NCBI GenBank assembly: GCA_030180135.1
Contig: CM058232.1
Span: forward strand, 89,392,630 to 89,456,629
Origin: Orychophragmus violaceus
Taxonomy: Eukaryota; Streptophyta; Magnoliopsida; Brassicales; Brassicaceae
Length of the DNA: 64,000 bases
Direction: 5' to 3'
Every line of letters starts with the position of its first letter. Position 1 is the stretch's first letter. A model generated the notes under the pieces. That model did no database searches and was not told the origin of the DNA. It saw only the letters and a list, made by a program, of their open reading frames with translations. The position numbers and the translations under genes are program-made. This document shows, in pieces, positions 54,219 to 64,000 of the stretch.

Positions 54219-55145
54219 ATTTTACAAGAACATAGAAGAACAATAACAAATGCAACTGTCATTACTGTGGGAAGATTATGAGTTGCTACACAACGTCTGA
54301 GACTTTAAATTTGAAGAAACATCTAATGTCATGTAAGCAACACAGGTTATGGACGGCTAAAAAGGGTAAGCAACATGTCATAACTCTTGATGGTCACTTG
54401 AAGTTAGCTAAGGTTTCAGAGGCTGTGTTTAGGGAGGCTTCAAATGAAATGCTGGTGATAGGTGAGCTACCTTTGGCCTTCATTGAGAGCTTGGCTTGGC
54501 GCCATTTCTGCACTAGATGAACCTGTACAAACCGCATTCAAGAAGAACAACCACCCAAGATATTTTCAAGATGTTTGTCAACAGAAAAGAAGCAATAAGG
54601 AATATATTTAAAAAGACTAAGCAGCGGGTCTCTCTCACCATTGATATATGGACGCGCCTGTAATAGAAGATATCTATATGGTTATTACATCTCACTTCAT
54701 TGATGCATCTTGGGAGTTAAGGAAACTAATCATCGGGTTTAAGAACATAGGAGACCACAAAGGAGCAACTATCACATATGTTCTTCTTCAGTATTTGGCG
54801 GACTGGGGAATTGAGAAGGTCTTCACTATAACTGTTGAGAATGCAACAACAAACACTTCAGCCATAAAGAGATTTACAGATACATTCAGTGAAGTGGGCA
54901 ATGAGGCTTTGGTTCTATGTGGTGAGTATCTTCATATGAGGTGTGCGACTCATATTATAAACTTGGTTGTGAAAGATGGGTTACATGATGTGCATAACAT
55001 CGTGGTTACTATTAAAAATGGTGTTCAATATGTGAGATCGTCTACAAATCATTTTGAATGCTTTCCAGCAAAGGGTTGAAACAGGGAAGGACGTGTCAAG
55101 AGATAGTCTCCCTTTAGATTGCATCACGAGGTGAAACTCAACATA
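54219..55145 (+). pseudogene. hAT transposase, BED finger end and catalytic region
   Basis: Continues the frame cut at 39229. The BED finger second half (HYCGKIM, LKKHLMSC) is preceded by one TAG. Then come GELPLAFIESLAWRHF (a stop at about 54518 and a shift), KQRVSLTIDIWT at 54624-54653, and at 54648-55079 the RNase H-fold core: VITSHFIDASWELRKLIIGF, LADWGIEKVFTITVENATTN, CATHIINLVVKDGL. The frame ends in VSRDSLPLDCITR-like sequence near 55130. The C-terminal hAT dimerisation domain is absent, so the element is 3'-truncated. Confidence 0.85.
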
Positions 55146-55876
55146 TCTCATTAGGCCTTAGATTATATTAATATTTAAAAGAGCATCTATCCAACTCCAC
55201 TTTAAAATTCAAATCAAGATTTGATAATACGTATGGCGTTTCTATTAGAAAAGCATCTTTCCAAATTAATAAAAGAGAGAATTTTCAATTACTATAATAT
55301 CTTTTAAAATCCCAACAAAATAGAGACAAGTTATATTTTTTCGAAACAAGATTATAGAAAATGTGTCAAAGATGCAACATTTAACAACCGTTTCAAAAGT
55401 TCCTAACTTAAAGCAATAATTGATGACTTTTTCAAGTTGTTTGATTTAGTCAACAATATCATACTACCCATTGGAAATAACATTTGTTTATATAATCCCT
55501 AAAAAAATAGTATCTACATGAGGTTTAAAATTTTAAATTAGTTGTTACGCATTTCATCTTATATAATAATCTACATCGTTATTTAAAGCAAAAGAGACGC
55601 AAAAGTATAATTTTGCTGTCAATCAAACCAAAAAATAAAAATAAAAAGAACCACAACATCCAAGTTTCAATTTTCGTAAGACTCATATTATAATTGTTTT
55701 TCTTTCTTGTTAGTATTATATATATTCTAATTGGTAATTCTTTTAATAGGTTATTAATGGATCAAAATTTTCATGAAGAAGACATAAAGATGGATACTGA
55801 AGGATCATAAAATGATGATTTTGATGCAATCATATTTCTATTATTGGTGATGCTGGCTATAGGAACTCAGTTTTAA
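55146..55876. other. Spacer between hAT and Harbinger genes
   Basis: AT-rich. A GAGCATCTATCCAACTCCAC block at 55181-55200 resembles Tourist-like ends, but no partner is found. A short frame from ATGGATCAAAATTTTC at 55756 ends after 17 codons and could be a first exon of the Harbinger gene. Confidence 0.45.
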
Positions 55877-57172
55877 AACTCCCGACGATATCTCATAAAT
55901 CAAAAATTTATTGAGCGTCCGCTTCATCGACCAATCACAAAGCTCGGAGAACAATATATACAAAAGGTATTAAATGAAGATTGTCAACATTTTCGGGTGT
56001 TGTACCGTATGTTTCCAGATGTGTTTTTGAAGATATCTAGTATTCTTAGAGAGAAAACCGGTTTACAAGACACAAGATTCATATCTGTTGAAGAGATGCT
56101 TGCTATTTTTATGCTTACTGTTGGGCACAATTCAAGATACTGTTATGTCAAGGACACATTTAAAAGGGCCAAGTTTGCAATAAACACTAGTTTTAATCGT
56201 GTTTTAAAGGCCTTACTTGTGATAGCTCCAAGCCAAATGGTGAAACCAAATGGTTTGGTGCCTAAGAAAATAAGAGAAAGTACACGATTTTATCCATATT
56301 TTAAGGTATATTATTTCATCTTTTATTAAATTTAAGTTTTATTATTTTTAATCTGATTTTTTATTATTATTTAGAATTGTGTTGGGGCGCTTGATGGTAC
56401 ACATATACCTGCAAAAATAGTTGGACGAGAGGTGGAAAGCTATCATAATCGAAAAGGAGTAATATCACAAAATGTGTTAGCGGTATGTAACTTTGATCTG
56501 GAATTCATATATGTTCTTAGTGGATGGGAGGGTTCGGCACAAGATTCAAGAGTATTAAACGATGCTTTAACTAGAAGAACAAACAATTTTCAAGTACCAG
56601 AAAGTAAACAAGTACAACTTTATTTCTAAATCATATGTCTATTTATTAATAATATCTTATCATCGAAACTTTTAGGTAAATTCTACCTAGTTGATTGTGG
56701 ATATGCAAACCGAGTTAACTTTTTGGCTCCAATTCGCGGTGTTCGATATCATCTACAAGAATTTGCTGGCGAAAGACGTGATCCTAGCAATGCATCTGAG
56801 TTATTCAATCTTCGACATGCTAGTTTGAGAAATGTGATCGAAAGGATATTTGGAATGTTTAAATCTCACTTTTTGATTTTTAAATCTGCACCTCCTTTTT
56901 CCTACAATAAATATGCTGGACTAGTATTAACATGTGCATCACTGCATAACTTTCTTCGTAAACAATGCCGATCAGATGTAGGTGAATTTTCCGCTGAAAT
57001 AAACACTCAACAAAATGCAGTGCATATCAACCAAGTTATTCCTGAAAGGCATTTGGGAACACAAGAACAAGATAGAGAAAATGCAAATGCTTGGAGAAAG
57101 ACTTTGGCTGAAAATATGTGGAAAGATGCTATTGATTTTGAAATCCTTAAATTTTATTTATTAATATTTTAA
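55877..57172 (+). CDS. PIF/Harbinger transposase (HARBI1/ALP1-like), three exons
   Basis: Exons 55877-56305, 56375-56603 and 56676-57172 are joined by GT..AG introns (donors AAG|GTATAT and AAA|GTAAAC, acceptors TTTAG|AAT and TTTAG|GTA) and stay in phase. Exon 1 has the helical N-terminal region (YRMFPDVFLKI, EEMLAIFMLTVGHNSRY). The DDE residues are D in GALDGTHI, D in GSAQDSRVLND and E in NVIERIFGMF, all present. The tail has LTCASLHNFLRK. The frame is open upstream to a stop at 55874, so the start codon must be in an earlier exon or is lost. Harbinger transposases cut at TTA/TAA. A Myb-like partner gene usual for this group is not seen. Confidence 0.82.
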
Positions 57173-57552
57173 TAAAAGTGCTACAACTCATAAATTTTTG
57201 AGTATATTTTTTTTTATCTTTCGATTGTCTTTCTTTCATAAATAAAAATAATGTGAATATTAACTTGAAAGGCATTAATATTAACGTAAGACATTGTTGT
57301 TATTGTAAAGATATATTTATTATTTTTCCTTTGTTCCAGCTTATCCGTGTCAACCCACAACTCCGGCTCATGCTAGATTTTAGAAGAATTGATACATGTC
57401 GAATTCTTTTACATTCTTTTAAAATCTATAAAAAGATAAACATAAAAATTCAAAAAAATACATTAATATCTGAGTCAAATCTTTTAAAATACATCCAAGT
57501 CTATTATTTGTATCTTTAATTGAATTCTTTCATATTCAATTAAATTCTAGAA

Positions 57553-57566
57553 TCCAGTACCACCCC
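57553..57566. repeat. Putative right terminal repeat of the Harbinger element
   Basis: The opposite strand reads GGGGTGGTACTGG directly followed by a TTA triplet (57567-57569), as in Harbinger ends. The matching left end was not found, so this is tentative. Confidence 0.4.
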
Positions 57567-57569
57567 TTA

Positions 57570-59460
57570 AATTTTGTTATGACTGATGTAAAATCTGTTA
57601 AGATTAACATTATATTCCACATAAAAACCACAAATAGTTCAGAAATATTATTTTTTAACCACAATAATCTATCCTAATCTTTTCATTCTTAGTTATCTCA
57701 TCTTTAATCATTTCATTTCTAATCTTTTCTCGCAAAGAATTTTCCTGAGATGTCACACTATCTTATGATCTTTGCTTTCACTATCTTTCAAAGTCAATAC
57801 AAATAAGTTGGTTAGTAAGATATATATAACGAAACATCATTCGATTCGATAAATCAAACTCGTATTGCATTAAACGATTAGATAATTAAAAAACCTCATA
57901 CGGTTCTAGAATTTTTGTGATGGACTTCCATGAAATTTGAAGATATATAATCGGTTTGGTTTAGTTATCTAAAAACACATGGGGTTAATTTACCATAATT
58001 TTATAATATCTTTGTAAAATAGATAGTAAATTGTAAATTGGAAAAAAGTGGTCGGCTTCATAGTCTTTACAGAGAGACTTATGCAGAAAATGATTCTTAT
58101 ATATAATCATTGAATGGTTGAAAATTTAGAAAACTGGAAAATAATAAACAATAAATTTATAAGAAAAACAAAATAGGTAAACATAACATATATTAAATTT
58201 TAAAACAAAACTTATATAAGATGAGAATTGCTCAAATTAGATTATTATAGAATTAAAGTAAGAGATTGACTCATCTTTCATAAAAGTCTTGCTTTGAAAT
58301 AGAGTCATGAATGACGAAAACGTTACATCCCTCATATCTTTTAGCTGACAAAATAAAAATTTCTTAATGATAATTAGTGAAAGAGCTGATATATAACCAT
58401 AAACCATGAAATTAAAAAAACAATTATACACCTGTGGCGGAAAGTTGTGCTTTCAATTTTCGAGATTTGTTTTGGAGGGTTGCTTTAATCTCTCATTTGC
58501 ATATTTCTTCTTCTTTATGTTTATGCGCTTGTATAAGAAGACTCGATCATTGAAAAAGATGAGAACTGAGATTAACATTTAATATATGTATAATGTTAAT
58601 CATTCAAAATTTCTAAAGAAAAAAGCGTTTGAGTTATGAAATGTGCTAGGGATTATTTGTAGTATTTTTTATGACAACTTTATAGAAATAGTATAATAGA
58701 ATTTTTAATTAGATTTTTTTTAAGAAATGTGAGAATATACCATATTTGTTTATTATAGTTAGATTATACCATATTTTATTGTGATAATATTTAGAAAATA
58801 TCAACTAAGATATTCTTGGAGATTATAGTTAGCATGTGGTTTTTTAATTTATCTTATTTTGTGGCTTCATACATTTCTACTTTTAGGCAATTAAATATGT
58901 TCTTTACATAGATTAGTTGTGTGATTTAACAATTGTTCAAAGCTAAATATGTTATTTTGGTTAAGATTTTTTATGATATTTGATTGCTTTATGTTATGAA
59001 TTCACTGAACAACACGTTGAATACGGGTTGAAATTTGCTTTTTTTTTGTAACTTGATTCATATCTAGCAATATATACAGTTTCATTCTTTGTTGCATAAA
59101 TGTATTATAGCAGAAGCCCATTGGCCACGGAATTTAAGGGATGGATCACGTAATGGGATAAAAATGGAGTTTAGGCACAGATGGATCAATACGTCAACAG
59201 TCAACACCACTGATCCGACCCAGACCTACTGAGACACGTGTAGCTCGGCATCTCCATTGCACGTTGAAAATGAAGACAGACCCAAAGTGATATTTAAATT
59301 GCTGAACACCATAAGAAAAAGGACCAATACACGATACGAGTCACATCGAAATAAAATGGAATATTGTAAAATATATATGTACATCTGCCAAATACATTGT
59401 CAACTAATTATATTTTGGACCGTGACTTGCCATGCCCATGCATATTTAGACGGTTGAAAG
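57570..59460. other. AT-rich spacer, nothing recognised
   Basis: No coding frame with recognisable content on either strand and no repeat structure that I can define. It ends at the LTR of element c. Confidence 0.6.
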
Positions 59461-60989
59461 TGTAACGCCCGCCTCCCGGCAAACCGGAGACGCGTCATTA
59501 GGATGCCCATTGAATCGGATTCGGTCCAATCGGGACGCCAACTCAATTTGTCTCAGAACCCGGCGCTCTCTTCGTATTGAAATTCACCAATGATATCACA
59601 CGATCGAATCAATCTCGCATCCGGACCTGCAAGAAAACGGGGACAAGGAAAGGAAAGAGGAATGAGTAATTGTTTCAAACACAATTACCCAGTGAGAGCG
59701 GATTTAAGGAACCCGCGATCCCGGTTTACGCCACACAACTACGAAGCACAAGTCCTAAGCTAATAGCATCTTACAAACATCACCCGAAGGCTTTCACCAC
59801 GCAACCTACGTCCCGAAGGACTACTACTCCGCACGAAGCGCAAACAATTCCCAGGAAAACCGAAGCCCGCCATTGGCTCCGGCGCCCAAATTTATTCCAC
59901 TTGGGAGGCTCGCCAAAACCCCCTTCCGACGATACAAGGGTCACGTACCTTTCAACCAAATCCCTCGGTACGCGAGCCGCCACACAACACCCTTCGGGGG
60001 CCCTACCACAGTTCTAAGTAATACAAGTCCATCACGCACAATCAACGTTTTCAGTTTAGCGATAACCTAGCATTCTACATTCCACAATCAATCACATTAT
60101 GCGCATATAACTATTCTACACTATCTAGGAAAGACGGTATTAACTAAGGACTATCGTCCAGAATTGAATAGGCAAGCAAGGGTTAAGAACCGATCCTCAC
60201 TTTGGCCAACGAAGGGCATTTTCGTAATTTAGGAATTTCATGAGACCAAACGGACGACAGATCTGGAAAGAGGACGAAAAATAGAACAGTTTAGGCTTTT
60301 GAATCACTCAAATCGGATTTAAAATGAGCTAGATATGATCGAAAGAAGTTCAAGGTTTAAATCCTAAACCGAATCAAACCGAATGGAAATTGAATTTAGA
60401 AATCAAAATCGAATTGGTAATCGGTTTGGGCTAAACCGGGAATTGGAATCAATTTGGGAAAAACCAGCTAAACCGAACCAAATTGAATTGATTTGAGAAA
60501 ACCGGATTAAACCGAAATTGATTTGACTAAACCGGAATTGATTGGAAATTGGAAATCAAACCGAACCAACCCAAACCGGACCGGTGGTCAACGACGGCGG
60601 TTTGGTGATCGGTCGACGGCTCCGGCTTCGTCTCGTCGAGGCGGTCACGATGGTATGCTCGGTTTCTCGGGATTCGGTGTATTTTTTAAAACGATTGAAA
60701 ACAAGGTTTTTGGTTTGAAAACTCTAGATCTACTGGTTCAGGAATTACCTGGATCTAGGAGAAAACTCGGGAAACGTGAACATTGACTCCTAGGGCTTCG
60801 AACGGCTCCACATTCCGACAGGGTTTTGCAGTAGAAAGGAAAAATAGGTTTAAGGAAGGGGAGGGGCTTGTATTTATAGGGAAAAAGCTAGGGTTTTAGG
60901 GATTGAGTTTTGGGCCTGGCTAAACGGGCTGGGCTTTTCTCCTTCTTTTCTTAAAAATTTTTATTGACCAGGCCAGGGCCATTATAAAT
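59461..60989 (-). repeat. 3' LTR of element c
   Basis: The start is fixed by TGTAACGCCC; the end is approximate, next to the polypurine tract AAGGGGGGAG (minus strand, 60991-61000). A TATA box CTATAAATAC (minus) lies at 60871-60880. It contains AACCGAA-rich sequence at 60360-60590. It lacks the GC-rich block present in the other LTR. Confidence 0.8.
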
Positions 60990-61000
60990 TCTCCCCCCTT

Positions 61001-61364
61001 GAAAAGAATTCGTCCCGAATTCTGAAGGACTCGGTTCCCCGGTCGCTACTGAACTCAAAGGCACTATCAGTTCAAGATGCGGGGACGGCTACGGAACGTC
61101 CGAACGGAAAGGCACGAACTGAATAAAATAATAAATAGAATAAAACAACGGCGCGTGGCTACAAGGTTCGAAAGAATGGAAAGGAAGAAAAACCAACTAC
61201 GCGAAAACCACGGAAAACGAAATAAAACTCTAACATGAAATAACTAAGCCCTACTCCTAACACCACCCTAAGTCTCCCGATCCTAGCCACTCTGCGATCC
61301 TGGAGTCCGGTACTCGAGGTCCTGGTCGCCATGGTACAACTGATCCTCCTCTTGATCTAACTCT
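61001..61364 (-). other. Element c 3' untranslated region
   Basis: Non-coding stretch between the gag-like frame and the polypurine tract. Nothing further is recognised. Confidence 0.6.
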
Positions 61365-62298
61365 TTATCTGAAAGGGTGATCACTGGGGTACAACTGCTC
61401 TGTCCTGCCTCTGTGTAGCCTGCTGCTGCTGCCTCTGATCTTGTCCCTGCTCCTCTGCCCACTCTGCTCGCTGCTGATCCAACCTCTCTTGTATCCGCTC
61501 TCTGGTGGACCTCTGCTCTCCTGCTCTCTCCTCAAACGCAACTCTCTGTCCCAAGTGGCCTGCTGATCAGCCATCACCTGTCGCCGAATGTCCTCATCTT
61601 CCCGACGCTTCTCTCTCATCTTCTGCTGATACGCTATGTCCTTCTGATTCCTCTCTATGGACTCCGCATAACGGGCCGTCATCACTACTAACCCGTAATC
61701 TCCGTACTCACTCCCATCTGTCATCCCCTGACGGATCTCCGATAGCAGCCCGCCCATGAACATGGTCATCATATGGATCGGGGATCTGAAATGGTCGGGG
61801 GACGTCCCGAGGTGGTGTCTGCGCCGGTGGCCTCGCGGTCGACGCTCCCGGGATGTCGTCTGCTTGCTGTGTCGCCTCTGGTCCAAGGTCCGGGAAAGCC
61901 AGATCACGCTGAGCTGAAGGTCTCACAGTCTTGAAGCACACCTGAGCTGGTGGGTCGGGGTGAATCTCCTCCACTACATGCTCCTTTCCTGGCCTCTTCG
62001 TACTGGGTGCCTCTACTGGGTCCACAGGTGCTGCCGGGACGACTAAGTGCGTCTTCCGTGGTCGGCCCCTGCCTCTCACTGGTCTCGTAAAGGTCCCAGC
62101 TGCATGAATCACAAGTCTACCCCTAGGGTGCGGGGTGGGTGGCCGGACGGGTCCCGAGGTCGCGGCTGGGGTCTCCATCGTGAGTCGTCTCCTCTAGCGC
62201 GGTGGTGCACTCCTCCTGTTCGAAGCACGAGTGCGTAGAACACTGGTGGGACTAGGTGCGTACTCGGACCCAGAATCAAAGCTCGAATCAGAAGACAT
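61365..62298 (-). pseudogene. Element c gag-like gene
   Basis: The frame opens at the ATG at 62298 (MSSDSSFDSGSEY), meets TAG at 62194-62196, and continues in the same frame through an AT-hook-like RGRGRPRKTH (near 62050-62080) to a stop at 61708. A second frame (61365-61907) overlaps it and continues with an Arg/Glu/Gln-rich coiled coil (ESIERNQKDIAYQQKMREKR). Either a frameshift mutation joins them or they are decoded by frameshifting. No capsid, protease or pol domain is recognised. The likely role is nucleic-acid binding, inferred from charge and the AT hook. Confidence 0.6.
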
Positions 62299-62491
62299 CC
62301 TGCATAAGAAGATACTAAAAGAGGTCACCACAAGAGATAATCAGTAAGGTATATTGGTGCTTGAAAAAGTTTTCGCAAAGTAACCATTTTAGTAAAAGTT
62401 TCACAAACATTTTTGAAAAAGATTGAAATCAGGGTTTTGGGAAAACAACGAAAGCTGATCTCCCAGGATAGGATTGGGAGATCTTAACCTA

Positions 62492-62504
62492 GGCTCTGAT
62501 ACCA
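62492..62504 (-). other. Primer-binding site of element c, tRNA-iMet
   Basis: The minus strand reads TGGTATCAGAGCC, 4 bp from the LTR edge at 62508. Confidence 0.88.
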
Positions 62505-62507
62505 AAT

Positions 62508-64000
62508 TGTAATGCCCGCCTCCCGACGAACCGGAGACGCGGCAATAGGACGCCCGTTGAACCGGATTCGGTCCAATCGGGATGCCAACTCAACTTGTCG
62601 CAGGACCCGACGCTCTTTTCGTATTGAAATTCACCAATGATGTCACACGATCGAATCAATCCCGCATCCGGACCTGCAAGAAAACGGGGACAGGGAAAGG
62701 AAAGAGGATTGAGTAATTGTTTCAAATACAATTACCCAGTGAGGGCGGATTTAAGGAACCCGCAATCCCGGCTTACGCCACACAACTACGAAGCACAAGT
62801 CCTAAGCTAATAGCATCTTACAAACATCACCCGAAGGCTTTCATCACGCAACCTACGTCCCGAAGGACTACTACTCCGCACGAAGCGCAAACAATTCCCA
62901 TGGAAACCGAAGCCCGCCATTGGCTATGTCGCACAAATTTATTCCACTTGGGGGGCTCGCCAAAACCCCCTTCCGACGATAAAAGGGTCACGTACCTTTC
63001 AACCAAATTCCTCGGTACGCGAGACGCCACACAACACCCTTTCGGGGGCCATACCACAGTTCTAAGTAATACAAGTCCATCACGCACAATCAACGTTTTC
63101 AGTTTAGCGATAACCTAGCATTCTACGTTCCACAATCAATCACATTATGCGCATATAACTATCCTACACTATCTAGGAAAGACAGTATTAACTAAAGAAT
63201 ATCGTCCGGAATTGAATAGGCAAGCAAGGGTCAAGAACCGATCCTCACTTTGGCCAAAGAAGGGCATTTTCTTAATTTAGGAACTTCATGAGACCGAACA
63301 GACGATAGATCTGGAAAGAGGGCAAAAAATAGAACAATTTAGGCTTTTGAATCACTCAAATAGGATTTAAGATGGGCAAGATATGATCGAAAGAAGTTCA
63401 AGGTTTAAATCCTAAACCGAATCAAACCGAATTGAAATTGAATTTAGAAATCAAGATCGAATTGGGAATCGGTTTGGGCTAAACCGGGAATTGGAATCAA
63501 TTTGGGAAAAACCAGCTAAACCGAACCGAATTGAATTGATTAGAGAAAACCGGATTAAACCGAAATTGATTTGACTAAACAGGAATTGATTGGAAATTGG
63601 ATATCAAACCGAACCGAACCAACCCAAACTAGACCTGTGGTCAACTGCGGCTCCGGCGACTTCTCCGGCGACGGCGACGGTGGCTCCGGCGACGGACGGC
63701 GGCGGCGCTCCGGCGGGTCTCCGGCGGGGGACGGTGGCTCCGGTCGGCGGCGGCGCGTGGTCTCTGGCGGCGGCGCGTGGGGCTCCGGCGCGTGGATCTC
63801 ACGCGCCCGACACTCCGGCAGCGCGTGGGGACGCGTGCAGCGACGGTTCGGCGATCGGTCGACGGCTCCGACTTCGTCTCGTCGAGACGGTCACGATGGT
63901 ATGCTCGGTTTCTCGGGATTCGGTGTATTTAAAATAAAACGATTGAAAACAGGGTTTTTGGTTTGAAAACTCTAGATCTACTGGTTCGGGAATTACCTGG
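62508..64000 (-). repeat. 5' LTR of element c, truncated by the window end
   Basis: Parallels 59461-60755 closely, but carries about 200 bp of extra GC-rich sequence (about 63640-63840) made of degenerate CTCCGGCGACGG repeats. Long frames on both strands through this block are compositional artefacts. Confidence 0.85.

Larger units (their letters stand above)
59461..64000 (-). mobile_element. Pol-less LTR retroelement ('element c'), runs off the window
   Basis: The left LTR is 59461 to about 60989 and the right LTR is 62508 to beyond 64000; both start TGTAA[CT]GCCCGCCTCCCG on the plus strand. The internal region of about 1.5 kb holds a tRNA-iMet primer site, a gag-like gene and a polypurine tract. 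No pol is present, so it is non-autonomous. The LTR start and primer site resemble those of the gypsy element at 2570-8786. The target-site duplication cannot be checked. Confidence 0.85.

Noticed and set aside
55181..55200. Tourist-like left end GAGCATCTATCC
   Set aside because: No inverted partner or TAA duplication was found on the right, so no element is called.
59873..60070. Proline-rich frames at 59670-60070 and 62717-63118
   Set aside because: The same frames occur in both LTRs of element c as LTR sequence; they have no recognisable domain.
63571..63966. Gly/Arg-rich frames in the element c LTR
   Set aside because: They are compositional artefacts of CTCCGGCGACGG repeats in an LTR; no counterpart frame exists in the other LTR.

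Overview
This is a plant nuclear window of the Brassicaceae type. It is AT-rich, has eukaryotic introns, and is built almost entirely from nested transposable elements around one intact host gene. That gene, at 34459-35211 (+), is a single-exon zinc-finger homeodomain transcription factor that I recognise as an orthologue of Arabidopsis ZHD7/HB28. No organelle, bacterial, rRNA, tRNA or CRISPR signal was seen.

Layout from left to right. 1-2569: 3' end and 3' LTR of an Athila-like LTR retroelement (+), carrying a hAT-type MITE at 1022-1577. It sits in the integrase of a decayed Ty3/gypsy element on the minus strand (2570-8786), which has gag, protease, RT, RNase H and integrase fragments and a 2.3 kb LTR holding another hAT-type MITE and a (GA)n tract. 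8787-12760: unassigned intergenic DNA with one short SINE-like retroposon. 12761-33690: a decayed L1-type LINE (+) with a Tourist-like MITE in its RT region, split by a CACTA element (19052-33481). The CACTA element is itself split twice: by a pol-less Athila-like retroelement, 'element a' (19835-26547), and by a second CACTA element (28014-30643) carrying fragments of two host genes, P5CS and malonyl-CoA decarboxylase. 33690-38180: ZHD7 and its flanks, with a PIF/Harbinger remnant. 38181-55145: a hAT transposon whose BED zinc finger is split by a Ty1/copia element (39230-54213), whose own 5' LTR is split by a very young pol-less Athila-like element, 'element b' (46559-54202). 55877-57566: a PIF/Harbinger transposase gene with an intact-looking DDE triad. 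57567-59460: AT-rich spacer. 59461-64000: a pol-less LTR element, 'element c', running off the window.

Most junctions are resolved by target-site duplications: ctatc for element b, ggatc for copia, ggtat for element a, TAA for two Tourist-like MITEs, and 8 bp for two hAT MITEs. These give a relative order of insertion.

The most unusual signal belongs to no standard feature class. There are 24 pairs of CGATCG-centred palindromes, with core starts 19-23 bp apart (21 bp in 15 of 24, two helical turns). They lie in U3, leader, coding and 3' regions of Athila-like elements a and b and of the unrelated copia element. The core is constant, while the flanks are TGT..ACA in element a and copia but CAA..TTG in element b. 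This looks like a shared two-site cis element of unknown function.
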